From: Pantoea endophytica
GTDB taxonomy: Bacteria > Pseudomonadota > Gammaproteobacteria > Enterobacterales > Enterobacteriaceae
Assembly: GCF_002858935.1 (NCBI RefSeq)
Contig: NZ_PJRT01000032.1
Coordinates: 54,796 to 118,795, forward strand
DNA: 64,000 nt
Reading direction: 5' to 3'
Of the stretch, positions 41,005-52,106 are shown piece by piece. Position numbers and translations under genes: made by a program. Under the pieces are notes generated by a model. It made no database searches, was not told where the DNA came from, and saw only the letters and a program-made list of their open reading frames with translations. Position 1 is the first letter of the stretch, and each line of letters begins with the position of its first letter.

Positions 41005-44000
41005 TTAACCGATGGTCATCAAACTCGCATTACCGCCCGCAGCGGCGGTATTGACGCTGAGTGAACGCTCAATGAGCAAACGCTCCAGCAGCAGATTGGT
41101 TTCGCCGCGCGCGAAGCCCTGCACCGAGACAATCGCGCCATCGCGTGCCGCGACCTGCTCACACAGGCTGCGCAGCTGATCGGCATCACCGTGATAAATC
41201 ACCGCATCAAACTCCGCCGCCAGCGCATCCTTCACCAGCTTGACGTGCGCTTGCACTGCAGCAGGCAAAGACGTACGCAGCGCACGATGCAGCTCATCAT
41301 CCTGCCAGATGGCCTGACTGCCGACGCTGGTTACCGCCGCCAGTTGCGTCAGCGCGTCTTCTGCGTTATCGGCGATGCACAGCACATGTTCGCGCGGCAG
41401 CAGGGTGAAGGTATTGCGCTCGCCGGTTGGGCCCGGAAGCAGACGCACCGTACCGGCCTGCGCCAGCTCGTCGTAACGCTGACACAGCGCCAGCAGCTCA
41501 GGCTTATCCTGCGCCCACTGCTGCAATGCCTGATGCGCACGCATCAGCTCGGCACGCACCGTGCTATCCACCGGGCGCTCGGCATCCTGACGATCAAAGG
41601 TGATACGCAGCGCGCCATCTGGACGGTTGGCCAGCAGGCGATAGAGATAGAGCGGACCACCGGCTTTTGGACCGGTGCCCGACAAGCCTTCGCCGCCGAA
41701 CGGCTGCACGCCGACGACCGCACCCACCATATTGCGGTTTACATACAGGTTGCCGACTTTAGCGCTCGCCGTAACCTGCGCGATGGTTTCATCGATGCGC
41801 GTATGCACGCCGAGCGTCAGGCCGTAACCCGACGCGTTAATCTGCTCCACCAGCTGCGGCAAGTTATTGCGCGAGAAACGCACCACGTGCAGCACCGGTC
41901 CAAACACCTCTTTATCCAGATCGCTTACCTGATCCAGCTCGATCAGCGTCGGCTTGATAAAGGTGCCGCTGTTCCACTCTTTGCTGTCCTGTGGATTCTC
42001 CTGCGCCGCCTGATAGACGGTGAAGCCCTTGTTGCGCAGCGCCTGAATGTGACGTTCGATGTTGGCTTTCGCTTCGGCATCGATTACCGGACCAATGTCG
42101 GTCGAGAGACGTTCCGGGTTGCCCATGCGGCACTCGGCCATTGCACCACGCAGCATTTTCAGCGTGTGATCGGCCACATCGTCCTGCACGCACAGCAGAC
42201 GCAGCGCCGAGCAGCGTTGCCCGGCACTATCAAAGGCCGAAGCCACGATATCCACCACCACCTGTTCGGTTAGCGCTGAGGAATCCACGATCATCGAGTT
42301 CATGCCGCCGGTTTCGGCAATCAGCGGCGTCGGACGACCCTGAGGATCGAGACGACCGGCCAGATTACGCTGCAGCAATGTCGCCACCGCAGTTGAACCG
42401 GTAAACATCACACCGCGCACGCGCTCGTCGCCGGTCAGTTGCGCACCCACGGTTTCGCCCTGACCCGGCAGCAGTTGCAACACGCCAGCCGGTACGCCGG
42501 CATCCAGCAGGATGTGCACCGCCTGCGCGGCAATCAGCGGCGTTTGCTCCGCCGGTTTGGCCAGCACGCTGTTACCCGCCGCCAGCGCTGCGGCAACTTG
42601 TCCGGTAAAGATCGCCAGCGGGAAGTTCCACGGGCTAATGCACACCACCGGACCAAGCGGACGATGGGTTTCGTTATCGAAATCGTCGCGCACCATGCCC
42701 GCGTAGTAGTAGAGGAAATCAACCGCTTCACGCACTTCGGCGATGGCGTTGTTGTAGGTTTTACCGGCTTCACGCACCAGCAGGCCAATCAGCTGCTGCA
42801 TCTGGCCTTCCATTGCTTCGGCGGCACGCTCCAGAATCGCGGCACGCTCCTGCGGTGGCGTCGCGAACCAGATTGGACCGGCATTGACTGCCGCATCCAG
42901 TGCAGCCGAGACTTCGGCTTCGGTAGCTTCACGCACGCTGCCCACCACATCTGTTGGTGCAGAAGGGTTAAGCACCGGGCGGCTGACGCCTTCGCCCAAT
43001 TCACCTTCTACCAGCGGCTGGGCGATCCACGGCTGGCTGGCGCTGTTGAGCAGGGCACTGGAGAGCGACGCCAGACGATGTTCGTTGGCCATATCCAGAC
43101 CGGCGGAGTTAGCGCGTTTGGCGCCATACAGATCGCGCGGCAGCGGGATTTTCGGATGCGGTAAACCAATCGCGCCTTCCGCAATGCCCATTTTCTCCAC
43201 GGCGGCAACCGGATCGGCGACCAGCTCATCCAGCGGCAAGGTGTTATCAGCGATGCGGTTAACGAAGGAGGTATTGGCACCGTTCTCCAGCAGACGACGC
43301 ACCAGATACGCCAGCAGCGTTTCGTGGGTACCGACCGGCGCATAAATGCGACACGGTCGGTTCAGTTTGCCATCGGCCACTTTACCGACAACCTGCTCAT
43401 ACAGCGGTTCACCCATGCCGTGCAGGCACTGGAATTCGTACTGGCCTGGATAATAGTTATTGCCCGCCAGCTGGTAGATCGCCGCCAGCGTGTGCGCGTT
43501 GTGGGTAGCAAACTGCGGATAGATCAGGTTCGGCACCGCCAGCAGTTTGCGCGCGCACGCCAGATAAGAGATATCGGTGTACACCTTGCGGGTATAGACC
43601 GGATAGCCTTCCAGACCTTCGATCTGCGCGCGTTTGATTTCGCTGTCCCAATACGCGCCTTTCACCAGGCGAATCATCAGACGGCGACGGCTGCGCTGCG
43701 CCAAATCAATCAGCGAATCAATCACGAACGGACAGCGCTTCTGATACGCCTGAATCACAAAACCGATGCCGTTCCAGCCTTCCAGCTCCGGTTCAAAACA
43801 GAGTTTTTCCAGCAAATCGAGCGACAGCTCAAGGCGATCGGCTTCTTCCGCATCGATGTTAATACCGATGTCATACGTGCGCGCCAGCAGCGTCAGGGAT
43901 TTGAGGATCGGGTAGAGTTCGTCCATCACGCGCTCATACTGCGCGCGGCTGTAGCGCGGATGCAGCGCTGACAGTTTGATGGAGATGCCCGGACCTTCAT

Positions 44001-44949
44001 AAATACCGCGACCGTTCGACGCCTTGCCGATGGCGTGAATCGCCTGCTGATAAGAAACCAAATAGGCTTTGGCATCGCTGGCGGTCAGCGCCGCTTCGCC
44101 CAGCATGTCGTATGAGTAACGGAACCCTTTCTCTTCCAGTTTGCGCGCATTGGCCAGCGCTTCGGCGATGGTTTCACCCGTAACAAACTGCTCGCCCATT
44201 AGGCGCATCGCCATGTCCACGCCTTTACGGATCAGCGGTTCGCCGCTTTTACCGATGATGCGATTGAGCGAGCGCGACAGATTAGCCTCGTTATGGGTAG
44301 AGACCAGACGGCCGGTAAACAGCAAGCCCCAGGTGGCGGCGTTAACAAACATCGACGGGCTGCGGCCAAGATGCGATTGCCAGTTGCCATTGCTGATTTT
44401 GTCGCGGATTAACGCATCACGCGTCGGCTTATCCGGAATACGCAGTAGCGCTTCCGCCAGACACATCAGCGCCACGCCTTCCTGCGAGGAGAGTGAGAAC
44501 TCCTGCAGCAAGCTTTGCACCATGCCGGCGCGGCCGGTTGCACCTTTCTGGTGCCGCAATTTATCGGCAAGGCTGTAAGCCAGCTGATGGGTTTTCTCGG
44601 CCAGCGGGGCAGGGAGACGAGCTTGTTCCAGCAGCATTGGCACCGCATCCGTTTCCGGACGACGCCATGCAGCGGTGATCGCTGAGCGGCTGACTGACTG
44701 CGGTAAAATATGTTCGGCGAAGTCGAGGAAAGGCTGCAGCGCCTCGTCGGGCACGCTTTCATCACCGGCGGCATCAATCAGCAACTGCGGGATTTCAGGC
44801 ACGGATTCACCGGCTTCCAGCTGCTCCAGATAGTTAAAAATGGCCTGCTTGATCAGCCAGTGTGATGTGCGGTCAAGCTTCTGCGCCGCCAGTTTAATGC
44901 GATCGCGGGTGGCTTCATCCAGCTTCACCCCCATGGTAGTCGTTCCCAT
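41005..44949 (-). CDS. putA: Trifunctional PutA (proline dehydrogenase / P5C dehydrogenase / repressor)
   Basis: A 1314-residue protein (E. coli PutA is 1320). The N-terminal ribbon-helix-helix (Thr-Thr-Met-Gly-Val-Lys-Leu-Asp) is the DNA-binding part. The flavin proline dehydrogenase barrel spans about 260-610, with Arg-Leu-Val-Lys-Gly-Ala-Tyr-Trp-Asp near 430. The aldehyde dehydrogenase spans about 650-1110, with Glu-Thr-Gly-Gly-Met-Asn-Ser near 880 and the catalytic Cys in Ser-Ala-Gly-Gln-Arg-Cys-Ser-Ala near 915. It oxidises proline to glutamate at the membrane and represses the put genes when proline is absent. It is divergent from putP. Confidence 0.98.
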   Translation of the reverse strand: MGTTTMGVKLDEATRDRIKLAAQKLDRTSHWLIKQAIFNYLEQLEAGESVPEIPQLLIDAAGDESVPDEALQPFLDFAEHILPQSVSRSAITAAWRRPETDAVPMLLEQARLPAPLAEKTHQLAYSLADKLRHQKGATGRAGMVQSLLQEFSLSSQEGVALMCLAEALLRIPDKPTRDALIRDKISNGNWQSHLGRSPSMFVNAATWGLLFTGRLVSTHNEANLSRSLNRIIGKSGEPLIRKGVDMAMRLMGEQFVTGETIAEALANARKLEEKGFRYSYDMLGEAALTASDAKAYLVSYQQAIHAIGKASNGRGIYEGPGISIKLSALHPRYSRAQYERVMDELYPILKSLTLLARTYDIGINIDAEEADRLELSLDLLEKLCFEPELEGWNGIGFVIQAYQKRCPFVIDSLIDLAQRSRRRLMIRLVKGAYWDSEIKRAQIEGLEGYPVYTRKVYTDISYLACARKLLAVPNLIYPQFATHNAHTLAAIYQLAGNNYYPGQYEFQCLHGMGEPLYEQVVGKVADGKLNRPCRIYAPVGTHETLLAYLVRRLLENGANTSFVNRIADNTLPLDELVADPVAAVEKMGIAEGAIGLPHPKIPLPRDLYGAKRANSAGLDMANEHRLASLSSALLNSASQPWIAQPLVEGELGEGVSRPVLNPSAPTDVVGSVREATEAEVSAALDAAVNAGPIWFATPPQERAAILERAAEAMEGQMQQLIGLLVREAGKTYNNAIAEVREAVDFLYYYAGMVRDDFDNETHRPLGPVVCISPWNFPLAIFTGQVAAALAAGNSVLAKPAEQTPLIAAQAVHILLDAGVPAGVLQLLPGQGETVGAQLTGDERVRGVMFTGSTAVATLLQRNLAGRLDPQGRPTPLIAETGGMNSMIVDSSALTEQVVVDIVASAFDSAGQRCSALRLLCVQDDVADHTLKMLRGAMAECRMGNPERLSTDIGPVIDAEAKANIERHIQALRNKGFTVYQAAQENPQDSKEWNSGTFIKPTLIELDQVSDLDKEVFGPVLHVVRFSRNNLPQLVEQINASGYGLTLGVHTRIDETIAQVTASAKVGNLYVNRNMVGAVVGVQPFGGEGLSGTGPKAGGPLYLYRLLANRPDGALRITFDRQDAERPVDSTVRAELMRAHQALQQWAQDKPELLALCQRYDELAQAGTVRLLPGPTGERNTFTLLPREHVLCIADNAEDALTQLAAVTSVGSQAIWQDDELHRALRTSLPAAVQAHVKLVKDALAAEFDAVIYHGDADQLRSLCEQVAARDGAIVSVQGFARGETNLLLERLLIERSLSVNTAAAGGNASLMTIG

Positions 44950-45008
44950 GATGTCCTCGTCCTCGAAAAGTAGTGATTCAACGCTTGCGTGGCAGCAATA
45001 TCACCTAT

Positions 45009-45169
45009 GTTGCAACTTTGTGCAACCAGGTTAAATGTGACCTCGGTTGCACGCTTTGAACCGCCTAAAGTGTTAAATCGATAAATGCGGCATGAAAATT
45101 GCTGCAAGAAACTCGCCAATGTTGCAACCGCCAGCAACAAGACGGTTCCTGAACCCGATGAGGTGCAAC
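45009..45169. promoter_or_regulatory. PutA operator cluster in the put control region
   Basis: Five exact GTTGCA/TGCAAC sites: 45009-45014 (part of the palindrome GTTGCAAC), 45021-45026, 45046-45051, 45121-45126 (again GTTGCAAC) and 45164-45169. GTTGCA is the motif bound by E. coli PutA. They lie in the 449-bp gap between putA and putP, in which no gene is seen. Confidence 0.85.
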
Positions 45170-45398
45170 TCAAACTGTGAGCAGGCGCAACCTGCTGGCA
45201 TTAAAAAAGCGAAGGAAGGTGAAACCGGTGTAACAGCTGTGTTAAATGCATTGTGCGCGCCGACCCTTTGCGGCAGGATACCGCGCCTTAAGAGAAATCG
45301 CTTTCTCTGGATGCGGTGAAACCAGGCTGCTGTCCCGTTCCGACAGCGCTGATCAAAAAGATTTCTCTTGATGGATCAAATAATAAGTGGAGAGACTC

Positions 45399-46883
45399 AT
45401 GAGTGTAAGTACACCGATGTTGGTGACCTTTGTAGTGTATATCCTTGGGATGGTGCTAATTGGTTTCATCGCCTGGCGATCAACCAAAAGCTTCGACGAC
45501 TATATTCTCGGCGGGCGCAGTTTAGGGAGCGTCGTGACCGCGCTCTCTGCGGGTGCTTCCGATATGAGCGGCTGGTTATTAATGGGCCTGCCGGGCGCCA
45601 TCTTCCTGTCCGGGATCTCCGAAAGTTGGATCGCCATCGGCCTGATTATCGGCGCCTGGCTGAACTGGCGCATTGTGGCGGGCCGTCTGCGTGTGCAGAC
45701 CGAGCATCACGATAATGCGTTAACCCTGCCAGACTTCTTCTCCAGCCGCTTCGAAGATAACAGCAAACTGCTGCGCGTTATCTCGGCGGTGGTGATTCTG
45801 ATCTTCTTCACTATCTATTGTGCGTCTGGCGTGGTTGCCGGTGCGCGTCTGTTTGAAAGTACCTTTGGTATGGATTACCAGACCGCGCTGTGGGCCGGTG
45901 CGGCCGCCACCATCCTCTACACGCTGGTGGGCGGTTTCCTCGCGGTGAGCTGGACCGATACCGTGCAGGCCAGCCTGATGATTTTTGCGCTGATTCTGAC
46001 GCCAATTATCGTGATTGTCGCCGTCGGCGGCCTGGATGATTCACTGGCGGTGATCAGGGCGAAGAGCCTCGAAAACCTCGATATGCTGAAAGGGCTGAAC
46101 TTTGTCGCGGTGATTTCGCTGCTCGGTTGGGGACTTGGCTACTTTGGGCAGCCGCATATTCTGGCGCGCTTTATGGCGGCCGATTCGCATCACACCATCC
46201 GCAGCGCGCGTCGTATCGGTATGATCTGGATGATCCTGTGCCTGGGTGGCGCGGTGGCGGTGGGCTTCTTTGGTATCGCCTACTTCGAGAACCATCCCGA
46301 TCAGGCGGCGGGCGTAAGCCAGAACGGCGAGCGTATCTTTATCGAACTGGCGCGTATTCTGTTCAATCCGTGGATTGCCGGTATCTTGCTCTCAGCGATT
46401 CTCGCCGCGGTGATGTCGACCTTAAGCTGCCAGCTGCTGGTGTGCTCCAGCGCCCTGACCGAGGATCTCTATAAAGGCTTCCTGCGTAAAAACGCCAGCC
46501 AGAAAGAGCTGGTGTGGGTAGGGCGCTTGATGGTGCTGGTGATTGCCTTGATTGCTATCGCGTTGGCTGCCAACCCGGAAAACCGCGTGTTAGGTCTGGT
46601 GAGCTATGCGTGGGCAGGTTTCGGTGCCGCCTTTGGTCCGGTGGTGCTGTTCGGCGTGTGCTGGAAACGCATGACGCGCAACGGCGCGTTGGCCGGTATG
46701 GTGATCGGCGCGCTAACCGTACTGCTGTGGAAAGATTATGGCTACGCCGAGCTGTATGAAATCATCCCAGGCTTCGCGTTCGCCAGTATCGCGATTGTGG
46801 TATTTAGCTTGCTGGGTCGCGGCCCATCAGAAGCGGCACAGCAGCGCTTTGCTGCCGCCGAAGCCCAATACCACAGCAAGTAA
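45399..46883 (+). CDS. putP: Sodium/proline symporter PutP
   Basis: Started at the ATG at 45399, preceded by GGAGAG and matching the E. coli N-terminus, giving 494 residues. It has 13 hydrophobic segments of the sodium:solute symporter family. The Ser-Ala-Gly-Ala-Ser-Asp-Met-Ser-Gly-Trp stretch near residue 50 holds the sodium and proline site. It brings proline in for PutA. Divergent from putA through the operator-rich gap. Confidence 0.97.
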   Translation: MSVSTPMLVTFVVYILGMVLIGFIAWRSTKSFDDYILGGRSLGSVVTALSAGASDMSGWLLMGLPGAIFLSGISESWIAIGLIIGAWLNWRIVAGRLRVQTEHHDNALTLPDFFSSRFEDNSKLLRVISAVVILIFFTIYCASGVVAGARLFESTFGMDYQTALWAGAAATILYTLVGGFLAVSWTDTVQASLMIFALILTPIIVIVAVGGLDDSLAVIRAKSLENLDMLKGLNFVAVISLLGWGLGYFGQPHILARFMAADSHHTIRSARRIGMIWMILCLGGAVAVGFFGIAYFENHPDQAAGVSQNGERIFIELARILFNPWIAGILLSAILAAVMSTLSCQLLVCSSALTEDLYKGFLRKNASQKELVWVGRLMVLVIALIAIALAANPENRVLGLVSYAWAGFGAAFGPVVLFGVCWKRMTRNGALAGMVIGALTVLLWKDYGYAELYEIIPGFAFASIAIVVFSLLGRGPSEAAQQRFAAAEAQYHSK

Positions 46884-46923
46884 CCTCTATCGCCATTGAT
46901 GGCGACGTGTTTGATGAACCCCC

Positions 46924-46945
46924 GGGTGCGCAGGAGTGCGCACCC
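46924..46945 (+). terminator. Hairpin after putP
   Basis: GGGTGCGCA / GGAG / TGCGCACCC, a 9-bp stem without a long T run, downstream of putP. Confidence 0.6.
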
Positions 46946-47012
46946 TCTAAAACCCGCTCCCCCATCCGCAAAACAAAATTAATTTCCTGCAGTGACTTGT
47001 ATTTCTCTCTTC

Positions 47013-47031
47013 AGTAATGATAATCACTATC
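47013..47031 (+). promoter_or_regulatory. Fur box upstream of efeU
   Basis: AGTAATGATAATCACTATC matches the 19-base Fur consensus at 16 positions. It lies 60 bp before the efeU start, so the operon should be iron-repressed. Confidence 0.85.
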
Positions 47032-47091
47032 GTTCGCACTTTACGTTTTTTTACCTAAGGTTTACCCTTCTTAAAATTCAAGAGGTTGGTG

Positions 47092-47925
47092 ATGTTCGTT
47101 CCCTTTCTCATTATGCTGCGTGAAGGTCTGGAAGCAGCGCTCATCGTCAGCCTGATTGCCAGCTATCTCAAACGCACTCAGCGTACGCAATGGTTTCCCG
47201 CCATGTGGGCCGGCGTATTTATCGCTGCCGCGCTCTGCTTAGCGTTGGGCATCTTTATTAATGAAACTACCGGTGAGTTTCCTCAGAAACAGCAGGAGCT
47301 GTTCGAAGGCATTGTCGCGGTGATTGCCGTGGTGATCCTGACGTCGATGGTGTTCTGGATGCGCAAAGTTTCGCGCAATATCAAAGCCACGCTGGAAAAA
47401 TCGGTCGATCAGGCGTTGCAGAAGCAGGGCAGCAGCGGCTTCCCGCTGGTGCTGATGGTGTTTCTGGCGGTAGCGCGTGAAGGGCTGGAGTCGGTGTTCT
47501 TCCTGCTGGCCGCGTTCACGCAAGATGTGGGTTATGCGCCGCCGCTCGGCGCGGTGCTCGGCCTCGCAACCGCCGTGGCGCTGGGCTTTTTGCTCTATTA
47601 CGGCGGCATCCGCCTGAACCTGGCGCACTTTTTCCGCTGGACCAGTTTGTTCATTCTGTTTGTCGCAGCGGGTTTGTCCGCCGGCGCCATTCGCGCCTTC
47701 CATGAGGCCGGTTTGTGGAATCACTTCCAGGATGTGGCGTTTGATATGAGCAACACGCTCTCAACGCACTCGGTGTTCGGCACGCTTTTGGAAGGGATTT
47801 TAGGTTACCAGGAAACGCCAAGCGTCAGCGAAGTGGCGGTGTGGCTTGCCTATCTCATCCCGGCGCTGCTGCTGTTTTTCTTCCCGGCCCGGCCTGCAGT
47901 CAACGCGGCACGTACCACACGCTGA
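47092..47925 (+). CDS. efeU: Ferrous iron permease EfeU
   Basis: Started at the ATG at 47092 (AGAGG site), matching E. coli EfeU, giving 277 residues; earlier TTG and GTG codons are less likely. It has seven membrane segments, with two Arg-Glu-Gly-Leu-Glu motifs (residues about 10 and 125) as in the Ftr1 family. It takes up iron at low pH. The gene is intact, unlike the frameshifted K-12 copy. First gene of efeUOB. Confidence 0.96.
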   Translation: MFVPFLIMLREGLEAALIVSLIASYLKRTQRTQWFPAMWAGVFIAAALCLALGIFINETTGEFPQKQQELFEGIVAVIAVVILTSMVFWMRKVSRNIKATLEKSVDQALQKQGSSGFPLVLMVFLAVAREGLESVFFLLAAFTQDVGYAPPLGAVLGLATAVALGFLLYYGGIRLNLAHFFRWTSLFILFVAAGLSAGAIRAFHEAGLWNHFQDVAFDMSNTLSTHSVFGTLLEGILGYQETPSVSEVAVWLAYLIPALLLFFFPARPAVNAARTTR

Positions 47926-47979
47926 AATTTAATCAGGCGCGATTGCGCGCCTGTTCTTCCATGTAACAGGGATATCACT

Positions 47980-49095
47980 ATGACGATTCGCTTCCGCCGC
48001 AAGGCGCTGTTGGTTGCTATGCTGGCGCTTTCCGGTGCGGCTACTGCTGCCGTCCCGCAAGTCACGGTCACCGTGACGGACAAACAATGTGAGCCGATGT
48101 CGCTCAACGTGCAGGCCGGTAAAACCCAGTTCATCATCAAAAACAACAGCCAGAAAGCGCTGGAGTGGGAGATCCTGAAAGGGGTGATGGTGGTGGAAGA
48201 GCGTGAAAACATCGCGCCTGGCTTCAGCCAGAAACTCACCGCCAATCTGGAGGCGGGCGAATATGACATGACCTGCGGCCTGCTCAGCAACCCGAAAGGC
48301 AAGCTGGTGGTGAGCGGCGATGCGAAGAAAGCGGCAAACGGTAAACCGGATGTGCTGGAGCTGGTTGGCCCGATCGCCGACTACAAAGTCTACGTGATGA
48401 ATGAAGTGGAAGAGCTGGTAGCGGGCACCAAAGCGTTTACCGATGCGGTGAAAGCCGGCGACATCGAGAAAGCCAAAGCGCTGTTCGCACCCACGCGCGT
48501 GCATTATGAGCGTATTGAACCTATTGCGGAGCTGTTCTCCGATCTGGATGGCAGCATTGATGCGCGTGAAGATGACTTCGAGAAGAAAAATGAAGATCCG
48601 AAATTCACCGGTTTCCACCGCCTGGAAAAAATCCTGTTCGCCGATAACACCACCAAAGGTGCCGAAGAGTTCGCCAGCAAGCTAAATCAGGATGTGCTCG
48701 ATCTGCAAACCCGCATCAGCGAACTGGCGTTCCCACCGGCGAAGGTGGTTGGCGGCGCAGCCGGTCTGATTGAAGAAGTGGCCTCCAGCAAGATCTCTGG
48801 TGAAGAGGATCGTTACAGCCGTACCGATCTCTCCGACTTCCAGGCCAACATCGATGGCGCGCAGAAAATCGTTGAACTGCTGCGTCCGCTGCTGCAGAAA
48901 AACAACCCGCAGCTGCTGGCGAAAGTGGATGCTAACTTCAGGAAAGTCGACGGCATTCTCAGCAAATATCGCACCAAAGATGGCTTTGAATCGTACGAAA
49001 AACTGACCACCGCTGACCGTAACGCGCTGAAAGGCCCGATTACCACGCTGGCGGAAGATCTCTCACTGCTGCGTGGAACCTTGGGTCTCGACTGA
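47980..49095 (+). CDS. efeO: Periplasmic iron-binding protein EfeO
   Basis: A 371-residue protein with a signal peptide cleaved after Ala-Thr-Ala-Ala near residue 25. An N-terminal cupredoxin-like domain (to about 125) is followed by an M75 domain with the metal motif His-Arg-Leu-Glu in Gly-Phe-His-Arg-Leu-Glu near residue 210. It delivers iron to EfeU. Only 2 bp separate its stop from efeB. Confidence 0.96.
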   Translation: MTIRFRRKALLVAMLALSGAATAAVPQVTVTVTDKQCEPMSLNVQAGKTQFIIKNNSQKALEWEILKGVMVVEERENIAPGFSQKLTANLEAGEYDMTCGLLSNPKGKLVVSGDAKKAANGKPDVLELVGPIADYKVYVMNEVEELVAGTKAFTDAVKAGDIEKAKALFAPTRVHYERIEPIAELFSDLDGSIDAREDDFEKKNEDPKFTGFHRLEKILFADNTTKGAEEFASKLNQDVLDLQTRISELAFPPAKVVGGAAGLIEEVASSKISGEEDRYSRTDLSDFQANIDGAQKIVELLRPLLQKNNPQLLAKVDANFRKVDGILSKYRTKDGFESYEKLTTADRNALKGPITTLAEDLSLLRGTLGLD

Positions 49096-49097
49096 TC

Positions 49098-50375
49098 ATG
49101 AGTGATAAAAATGACGCGGCGCAGCCGTCGCGTCGTCGATTATTGCAGGGATTAGGCATGTTGGGTGGCGCAGCCGCCCTCGGCGGCGGTTGTCCGTTTC
49201 ATACCGCAGCCGCCGATAGCTTCTCTCCCGGCACGGTTGCACCCAACTTGCGCCAACAGGCGCAACCTTTTTACGGCGCCCATCAGGCCGGTATCGTCAC
49301 GCCGCAGCAGGCATCCATGATGCTGGTGGCGTTTGATGTGCTGGCGAGCGACAAAGCCGAGCTTGAACGTCTGTTCCGCTTGCTAACCGATCGCTTCGCT
49401 TTTCTCACGCAAGGTGGACCGGCGCCGGCGGTCACCAATCCGCAGCTGCCGCCGATGGATTCGGGGATTCTCGGTGCCGATATCGCGCCCGACAATCTCA
49501 CCATGACGTTATCGGTCGGCACCTCGCTGTTTGATGAGCGCTTCGGCTTAAGCAAACACAAGCCTACACAGCTGCAAACCATGACGCGTTTTCCCAACGA
49601 TTCGCTGGATGCGGAACAGTGCCATGGCGACCTGCTGCTCCAGATTTGCGCTAACACCCAAGATACGGTGATCCACGCGCTGCGCGACATCATTAAACGC
49701 ACGCCCGATCTGCTGGCGGTGCGCTGGCGTCGCGACGGTTTTATTGCCGACCACGCGGCGCGCAGCAACGGCAAAGAAACGCCGATCAACCTGCTGGGCT
49801 TCAAAGATGGTACCGCCAATCCCGATACGCATAATCCGGCATTGATGGATCAACTCTTGTGGGTCACGCACGAACAGCAGGAACCGGCGTGGACGCACGG
49901 CGGCAGCTATCAGGCGGTGCGTATCATCCGTTTTCACGTAGAAATGTGGGACCGTACGCCGCTCGGCGAGCAGCAAACCATCTTCGGTCGTGAGAAGTTA
50001 TCAGGCGCGCCGCTGGGTATGAAAAACGAGCATGACGTACCGGATTACAGCAAAGATCCCGATGGCGATTTTATCGCGCTGGATGCGCATATTCGTCTCG
50101 CCAATCCACGCACGCCGGAAACCGACAGCAGCTTGATGCTGCGGCGCGGTTACAGCTATTCCAGCGGTATTACCGGATCGGGCCAGCTGGATATGGGGTT
50201 ATTGTTTGTTTGCTACCAGCATGATTTAACCAAGGGCTTTATTACCGTACAGCAGCGTCTCAATGGCGAAGCGCTGGAAGAATATATTCGCCCGATTGGC
50301 GGCGGATACTTTTTCGCGCTGCCGGGCGTGGCGGATAAAAACCTTTATCTCGGGCAACCTTTATTGCAGGCCTGA
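49098..50375 (+). CDS. efeB: Deferrochelatase / DyP peroxidase EfeB
   Basis: A 425-residue protein with a Tat signal (Ser-Arg-Arg-Arg-Leu-Leu-Gln-Gly near residue 11). It has the dye-decolourising peroxidase fold with Gly-Phe-Lys-Asp-Gly-Thr-Ala-Asn near residue 235, whose Asp is catalytic, and a heme region in Arg-Ile-Ile-Arg-Phe-His near 275. It acts on heme or oxidises ferrous iron for EfeO/EfeU in the periplasm. Last gene of the operon; a hairpin follows. Confidence 0.96.
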   Translation: MSDKNDAAQPSRRRLLQGLGMLGGAAALGGGCPFHTAAADSFSPGTVAPNLRQQAQPFYGAHQAGIVTPQQASMMLVAFDVLASDKAELERLFRLLTDRFAFLTQGGPAPAVTNPQLPPMDSGILGADIAPDNLTMTLSVGTSLFDERFGLSKHKPTQLQTMTRFPNDSLDAEQCHGDLLLQICANTQDTVIHALRDIIKRTPDLLAVRWRRDGFIADHAARSNGKETPINLLGFKDGTANPDTHNPALMDQLLWVTHEQQEPAWTHGGSYQAVRIIRFHVEMWDRTPLGEQQTIFGREKLSGAPLGMKNEHDVPDYSKDPDGDFIALDAHIRLANPRTPETDSSLMLRRGYSYSSGITGSGQLDMGLLFVCYQHDLTKGFITVQQRLNGEALEEYIRPIGGGYFFALPGVADKNLYLGQPLLQA

Positions 50376-50389
50376 TTAATAAATGTGCA

Positions 50390-50420
50390 GCGCCTGCGAT
50401 GGTTATCGCTTCGCAGGCGC
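50390..50420 (+). terminator. Terminator-like hairpin after efeB
   Basis: GCGCCTGCGA / 11 nt / TCGCAGGCGC, a 10-bp stem followed by ATTTGTT. The rest of 50421-50672 is AT-rich with no clear gene. Confidence 0.75.
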
Positions 50421-50672
50421 ATTTGTTAAGTATTCCTTAAACTTTACGCTGGAAGTAATCACTTCCGAATGTTCTTAAAAAGTTTTGTTACCCGTTAATT
50501 AATCATCTATATGATAAATATGACAAATTTAATTTAAGGTAAAAGACCTTAGGCTTCGCTTATCTTTTTTTCTTTACCGGGACGTAAAAATAATGTTGCA
50601 AACCACCGTAAATATGATGCACTTTATTCATAAGCGTTGTCAGTTGTGTGGCTAAGCCACTGGAGTTCGCGC

Positions 50673-50876
50673 ATGATTCGTCTCTCTTTGGGACAGTTAA
50701 ATAGTTTCACCACACGCAGTCCACTGCGGGGGATTTCTTCCCTCCAACGTAACCTCGCTACTTTTCAAACATCGCTCTTGTTCAATCTCATTTTCTTTAC
50801 CGGTGCGCACCTGCGTCTCGGCGCTGATGCACACCATTCTCACTGGCTCGACACGGCTTACAAGGAAGCCAACTAA
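50673..50876 (+). CDS. Possible small protein upstream of phoH
   Basis: A 67-residue frame starting at the ATG at 50673, 8 bp after a TGGAG site. The centre (residues about 26-42) is hydrophobic, with Phe-Gln-Thr-Ser-Leu-Leu-Phe-Asn-Leu-Ile-Phe-Phe, so it could be a small membrane protein. It could equally be a leader peptide for phoH, 72 bp downstream. No family is recognised, and chance cannot be excluded. Confidence 0.35.
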   Translation: MIRLSLGQLNSFTTRSPLRGISSLQRNLATFQTSLLFNLIFFTGAHLRLGADAHHSHWLDTAYKEAN

Positions 50877-50948
50877 ACCTCTAAAGCGTTCAAGTCATCG
50901 CCGCGGGTGATCCGCCGCGATAAATGAAACCAACTGTAAGGTGCCACT

Positions 50949-51737
50949 ATGGGAAGACAGAAAGCAGTGATCAAAGCACGTCGTGAAGCAAGACGCGTTA
51001 TTCGTAGCGACTCTCGCAGTCACCGTCAGCGTGAAGAAGAATCGGTCACTTCGCTGGTGCAAATGGGTGGGTTGGATTCGATTGGTATGGCACGTGATGC
51101 ACGTGACCGCGGGCCGATTGAAGCCAGAAATGAAGCTCAGGCACACTATCTCCATGCCATAGAAACGAAACAGCTTATTTTCGCCACCGGTGAAGCCGGC
51201 TGCGGAAAAACCTGGATTAGCGCAGCCAAAGCGGCTGAGGCCCTGATCAATAAGGATATCGAAAGGATTATCGTAACGCGCCCGGTTCTGCAGGCGGATG
51301 AAGATCTCGGTTTCCTCCCCGGAGATATTTCCGAGAAATTCGCGCCTTATTTCCGACCGGTCTATGACGTTCTGGTTAAACGTCTCGGCGCTTCCTTTAT
51401 GCAATACTGCCTGCGGCCCGAAATTGCCAAGGTAGAGATCGCGCCCTTCGCCTACATGCGTGGACGTACCTTTGAAAATGCGGTGGTGATCCTTGATGAG
51501 GCACAAAACGTCACCGCTGCACAGATGAAGATGTTCCTGACTCGCCTGGGGGAAAACGTGACGGTTATCGTCAACGGCGATATTACCCAGTGCGACCTGC
51601 CATCCCACGCCAGGTCTGGCCTTGCCGATGCGTTAGCGCGCTTCGAAGAGGATGAGATGATCGGCGTGGTGCGTTTCGGCAAAGAGGATTGCGTCCGTTC
51701 AGCGCTGTGCCAACGCACGCTGCACGCTTACAGTTAA
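50949..51737 (+). CDS. phoH: PhoH-family ATPase
   Basis: A 262-residue protein, nearly identical in layout to E. coli PhoH. The N-terminus is basic and arginine-rich. Walker A is Gly-Glu-Ala-Gly-Cys-Gly-Lys-Thr near residue 80, Walker B is Val-Val-Ile-Leu-Asp-Glu-Ala-Gln-Asn near 178, and a conserved Gly-Asp-Ile-Thr-Gln-Cys-Asp lies near 215. PhoH is an ATP-binding protein linked to phosphate starvation and RNA handling, with uncertain function. No clear Pho box was found. Confidence 0.96.
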   Translation: MGRQKAVIKARREARRVIRSDSRSHRQREEESVTSLVQMGGLDSIGMARDARDRGPIEARNEAQAHYLHAIETKQLIFATGEAGCGKTWISAAKAAEALINKDIERIIVTRPVLQADEDLGFLPGDISEKFAPYFRPVYDVLVKRLGASFMQYCLRPEIAKVEIAPFAYMRGRTFENAVVILDEAQNVTAAQMKMFLTRLGENVTVIVNGDITQCDLPSHARSGLADALARFEEDEMIGVVRFGKEDCVRSALCQRTLHAYS

Positions 51738-51764
51738 CCGTTTGATTGAGAATGTAGCTTAAGT

Positions 51765-51793
51765 AAAACCCGGCGCGCGCCGGGTTTTTTTAT
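51765..51793 (+). terminator. Rho-independent terminator after phoH
   Basis: AACCCGGCGCGCGCCGGGTT palindrome followed by a T run. Confidence 0.95.
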
Positions 51794-52106
51794 TGTGTCC
51801 CCCCTCGGCTCGACACCATCCCCCTGCGGTAACAATTAGCGCCATTGTATTATTGATACCTGTAAAAGTATTTTTGGTGATAAATGGCACTTCCGGTCAA
51901 AAATAATTTTAAGAACAATCCTAGTCACTTTATCAGGGTTCATCAGGGGCTTAACTCAAGTCATAAGAAATTTCCTATATAAATCAGACCGCAAAGATCA
52001 TCTCGCTTTATTGCCTTCCTAAAATTCCAGCTATATATTCGCGCGGTAACACACAGGGAAAGTGTGCCTACGCGTGCTTTCCGCGCCATTTTTACAAGGA
52101 GTAAAC
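51794..52106 (+). promoter_or_regulatory. T6SS operon upstream region with a leader hairpin
   Basis: No gene is seen. TATATA at 51976-51981 could be a -10 box. Near the tssB start a nested structure is possible: GCGCGG (52041-52046) with CCGCGC (52081-52086), enclosing CACAC / AGGGAAA / GTGTG (52050-52066). It ends about 8 bp before the ribosome site. Confidence 0.4.

Noticed and set aside
50421..50672. Pho box upstream of phoH
   Set aside because: No pair of CTGTCAT-type repeats with the right spacing was found.
51880..51900. TGGCAC upstream of tssB as a sigma-54 promoter
   Set aside because: No TTGC -12 element at the required spacing.
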